DNA of 5,918 nucleotides from Caryophanales bacterium UBA2753 (GTDB taxonomy: Bacteria; Bacillota_I; Bacilli_A; RFN20; CAG-826), in assembly GCA_002353275.1 (NCBI GenBank), contig DEJH01000044.1:1-5918 (forward strand), in the 5' to 3' direction. Positions 4,679-5,918 of this stretch are shown in pieces. Each line of letters starts with the position of its first letter. The stretch's first letter is position 1. The notes under the pieces are model-generated. The model saw nothing but the letters and a program-made list of their open reading frames with translations, was not told the origin of the DNA and made no database searches. Made by a program: the position numbers and the translations under genes.

Positions 4679-5626
4679 ATGTTCGCGATTGGAATTGATA
4701 TTGGTGGCACCTCAATAAAAGGTGCGATAGTAAATGACACTGGCAAAGTATTAACTAGATTCGCTATGGACGTTAATAAGAACGCGAGTGGGGAAGATGA
4801 AGTTAATAGATTTTGTGATGTGATGATTAAATCAATTAATGACTATGATAATTCCATTAAACTTGAAGGTATTGGCATTGGTATGCCAGGTATCTTAGAT
4901 ATGGATAAAGGTGTTGTTATTACTTCTCCTAATCTACCTAAATGGAACGGACTACATATTTCTAAATTAATTTCTAAAAGAATGGGTTTACCTGTTTATA
5001 TTAATAACGACGCTAATGTTGCCACTCTAGGAGAAGCAAGATTTGGTAGCGGCAAAGAATATAGCAATTTAATTATGTTAACTCTAGGCACTGGTGTTGG
5101 TGGTGGCATCATTATTGATAACAAGTTATATGATGGTAATAAACATATGGGTGCTGAACTTGGTCATATGGTTATTAGAGTAAACGGAGAAAAATGTGGC
5201 TGTGGAAGAAGAGGCTGCTTTGAAGCATATGCCTCCGCAACTGCGTTAATTAGAGATACAAAAAAAGAAATGGATAAATGTCCTGATTCATTAATGCATG
5301 ATGTAAGTAAGGAATTAGGAAAGATAAATGCTAAAGTGGTCTTTGAAGCCTCTAGAAGAGGAGATAAAGCCGCGATTAGAGTAATGAAAAGATATGTAAA
5401 TTATTTATCAGAAGGAATCCTTAATTACTGCAATATCTTTAGACCAGAGGTTGTCGTTCTTTCTGGAGGTGTCGCTAATGAAGGCGATTATCTATTAGAT
5501 CAAGTTAGACATTATTTGAAAAATCATAAATACGGAATGAAAGGATCACCAAAAGTAGAATTAAAAGTTGCCTCTTTAGGTTATGATTCTGGCAAAATAG
5601 GGGCGGCTTGTTTAGTTTTTGAATAA
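4679..5626 (+). CDS. glcK: ROK-family glucokinase
   Basis: A 315-residue cytoplasmic sugar kinase, the usual length for ROK glucokinases, which phosphorylate glucose with ATP to glucose 6-phosphate for glycolysis. The ATP phosphate motif is D7-IGGT-11. The sugar site and catalytic base are in INNDANVATLGEA, with D111 as the base. LGTGVGGG (136-143) is the second phosphate loop. E160 and H163 in GAELGH contact sugar and zinc. The ROK zinc motif C173-G-C175-GRRG-C180 is complete and is followed by FEAYAS. The late PEVVVLSGGVAN block is the adenosine-binding region. All key residues are present, so it should be active. Related ROK kinases act on N-acetylmannosamine, fructose or allose, so glucose is the most likely but not the only substrate. 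It lies between the tocopherol-cyclase-like gene and the DUF308 gene, only 4 bases before the latter. Confidence 0.9.
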   Translation: MFAIGIDIGGTSIKGAIVNDTGKVLTRFAMDVNKNASGEDEVNRFCDVMIKSINDYDNSIKLEGIGIGMPGILDMDKGVVITSPNLPKWNGLHISKLISKRMGLPVYINNDANVATLGEARFGSGKEYSNLIMLTLGTGVGGGIIIDNKLYDGNKHMGAELGHMVIRVNGEKCGCGRRGCFEAYASATALIRDTKKEMDKCPDSLMHDVSKELGKINAKVVFEASRRGDKAAIRVMKRYVNYLSEGILNYCNIFRPEVVVLSGGVANEGDYLLDQVRHYLKNHKYGMKGSPKVELKVASLGYDSGKIGAACLVFE

Positions 5627-5630
5627 AATT

Positions 5631-5918
5631 ATGAAATATTACTTATTTATTAGATTATTTGTCTTAACAGTTTTTGCGGTTTTAATTGGTGTTTTTGCTC
5701 GTAACTTACTTGATTTACTTCACTATTTAGTGGGGGGAGTAATGCTTTTATATGGTTTAGAAGGATTAATATTCCCGCTATTAAAAGATAGAAAAAATAT
5801 GTTAAAAGAATATCAAACATTTTTAGGAGTTATCGAACTACTACTTGGCATTATCATGGTGACCACGATTAGAGATATGACTACAATCTGTGTAATGTGG
5901 GGAACTTGGACAATTGTT
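5631..5918 (+). CDS. DUF308/HdeD-like membrane protein (partial, 3' end missing)
   Basis: The frame opens at ATG 5631, four bases after the glucokinase stop, and runs without a stop for 96 codons off the right edge. The visible part has hydrophobic helices at about residues 4-23, 28-50, 66-84 and from 88 onward, separated by short loops such as the basic KDRKNMLKEYQ (53-63). Alternating hydrophobic hairpins with VGGVMLLYGLEG and a late VMWGTWTIV resemble the DUF308 (HdeD) family of small integral membrane proteins. Members include an acid-resistance protein, but most have no known role. No distinct ribosome site is seen, so translation is probably coupled to the glucokinase. The rest of the gene is needed to confirm the family. 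Confidence 0.6.
   Translation, partial: MKYYLFIRLFVLTVFAVLIGVFARNLLDLLHYLVGGVMLLYGLEGLIFPLLKDRKNMLKEYQTFLGVIELLLGIIMVTTIRDMTTICVMWGTWTIV

Noticed and set aside
1..5918. CRISPR array, DGR reverse transcriptase or template repeat inside the window
   Set aside because: No regularly spaced repeats were seen, no frame carries a reverse-transcriptase motif such as YxDD, and no second copy of the GC-rich C-terminal stretch is present.

Overview
This window looks like a chromosomal segment from an AT-rich, low-GC Gram-positive bacterium, probably one of the uncultured gut Bacilli/Firmicutes lineages. The grounds are the overall AT richness, the Shine-Dalgarno sites and sigma-A-like promoters, a secreted DUF6273-type surface protein, and a ROK glucokinase. 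The code appears to be standard: the first partial gene ends in TGA and tryptophan is written TGG throughout, which argues against a Mycoplasma-type code. No taxon is certain from this sequence alone.

Layout. (1) 1-146: the 3' end of an unrecognised gene. (2) 155-324: a tRNA-Glu (anticodon CTC) with its own promoter, whose -10 box lies in the centre of a perfect 18-bp inverted repeat, followed by a long two-part terminator hairpin. (3) 381-1640: a promoter, a secreted 381-residue protein with an N-terminal signal peptide and a C-terminal DUF6273 (C-type-lectin/FGE-like) domain, and a strong cUUCGg hairpin terminator. (4) 1679-3453: an IS91-type (HUH, two-tyrosine) insertion sequence on the minus strand, made of a transposase broken by one in-frame TAA and an intact, translationally coupled small zinc-ribbon gene. 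(5) 3494-5918: a plus-strand cluster with a tocopherol-cyclase-like protein, a ROK-family glucokinase and the start of a DUF308/HdeD-like membrane protein.

Most interesting: the last ~39 codons of the secreted DUF6273 protein look like the variable region of a diversity-generating retroelement (DGR). In an AT-rich gene this stretch is abruptly about 63% GC, and 26 of 34 codons end in C. Where an Asn-rich template would place AAC codons, it has AGC, GAC, CAC, TCC, TAC, TGC, GGC, CGC, CCC and AAC, which is the set produced when a reverse transcriptase randomises the adenines of AAC. It ends in a VRPA motif and is followed by a very stable hairpin. No reverse transcriptase or template repeat lies in the window, so this is a prediction that a trans or neighbouring DGR exists. 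An IS91-type element sits immediately downstream, where DGR parts are often found.

The other unusual points are the recently broken IS transposase with an apparently preserved partner gene, and a tocopherol-cyclase-fold protein in a probable anaerobe that is unlikely to make tocopherol, encoded next to glucokinase.
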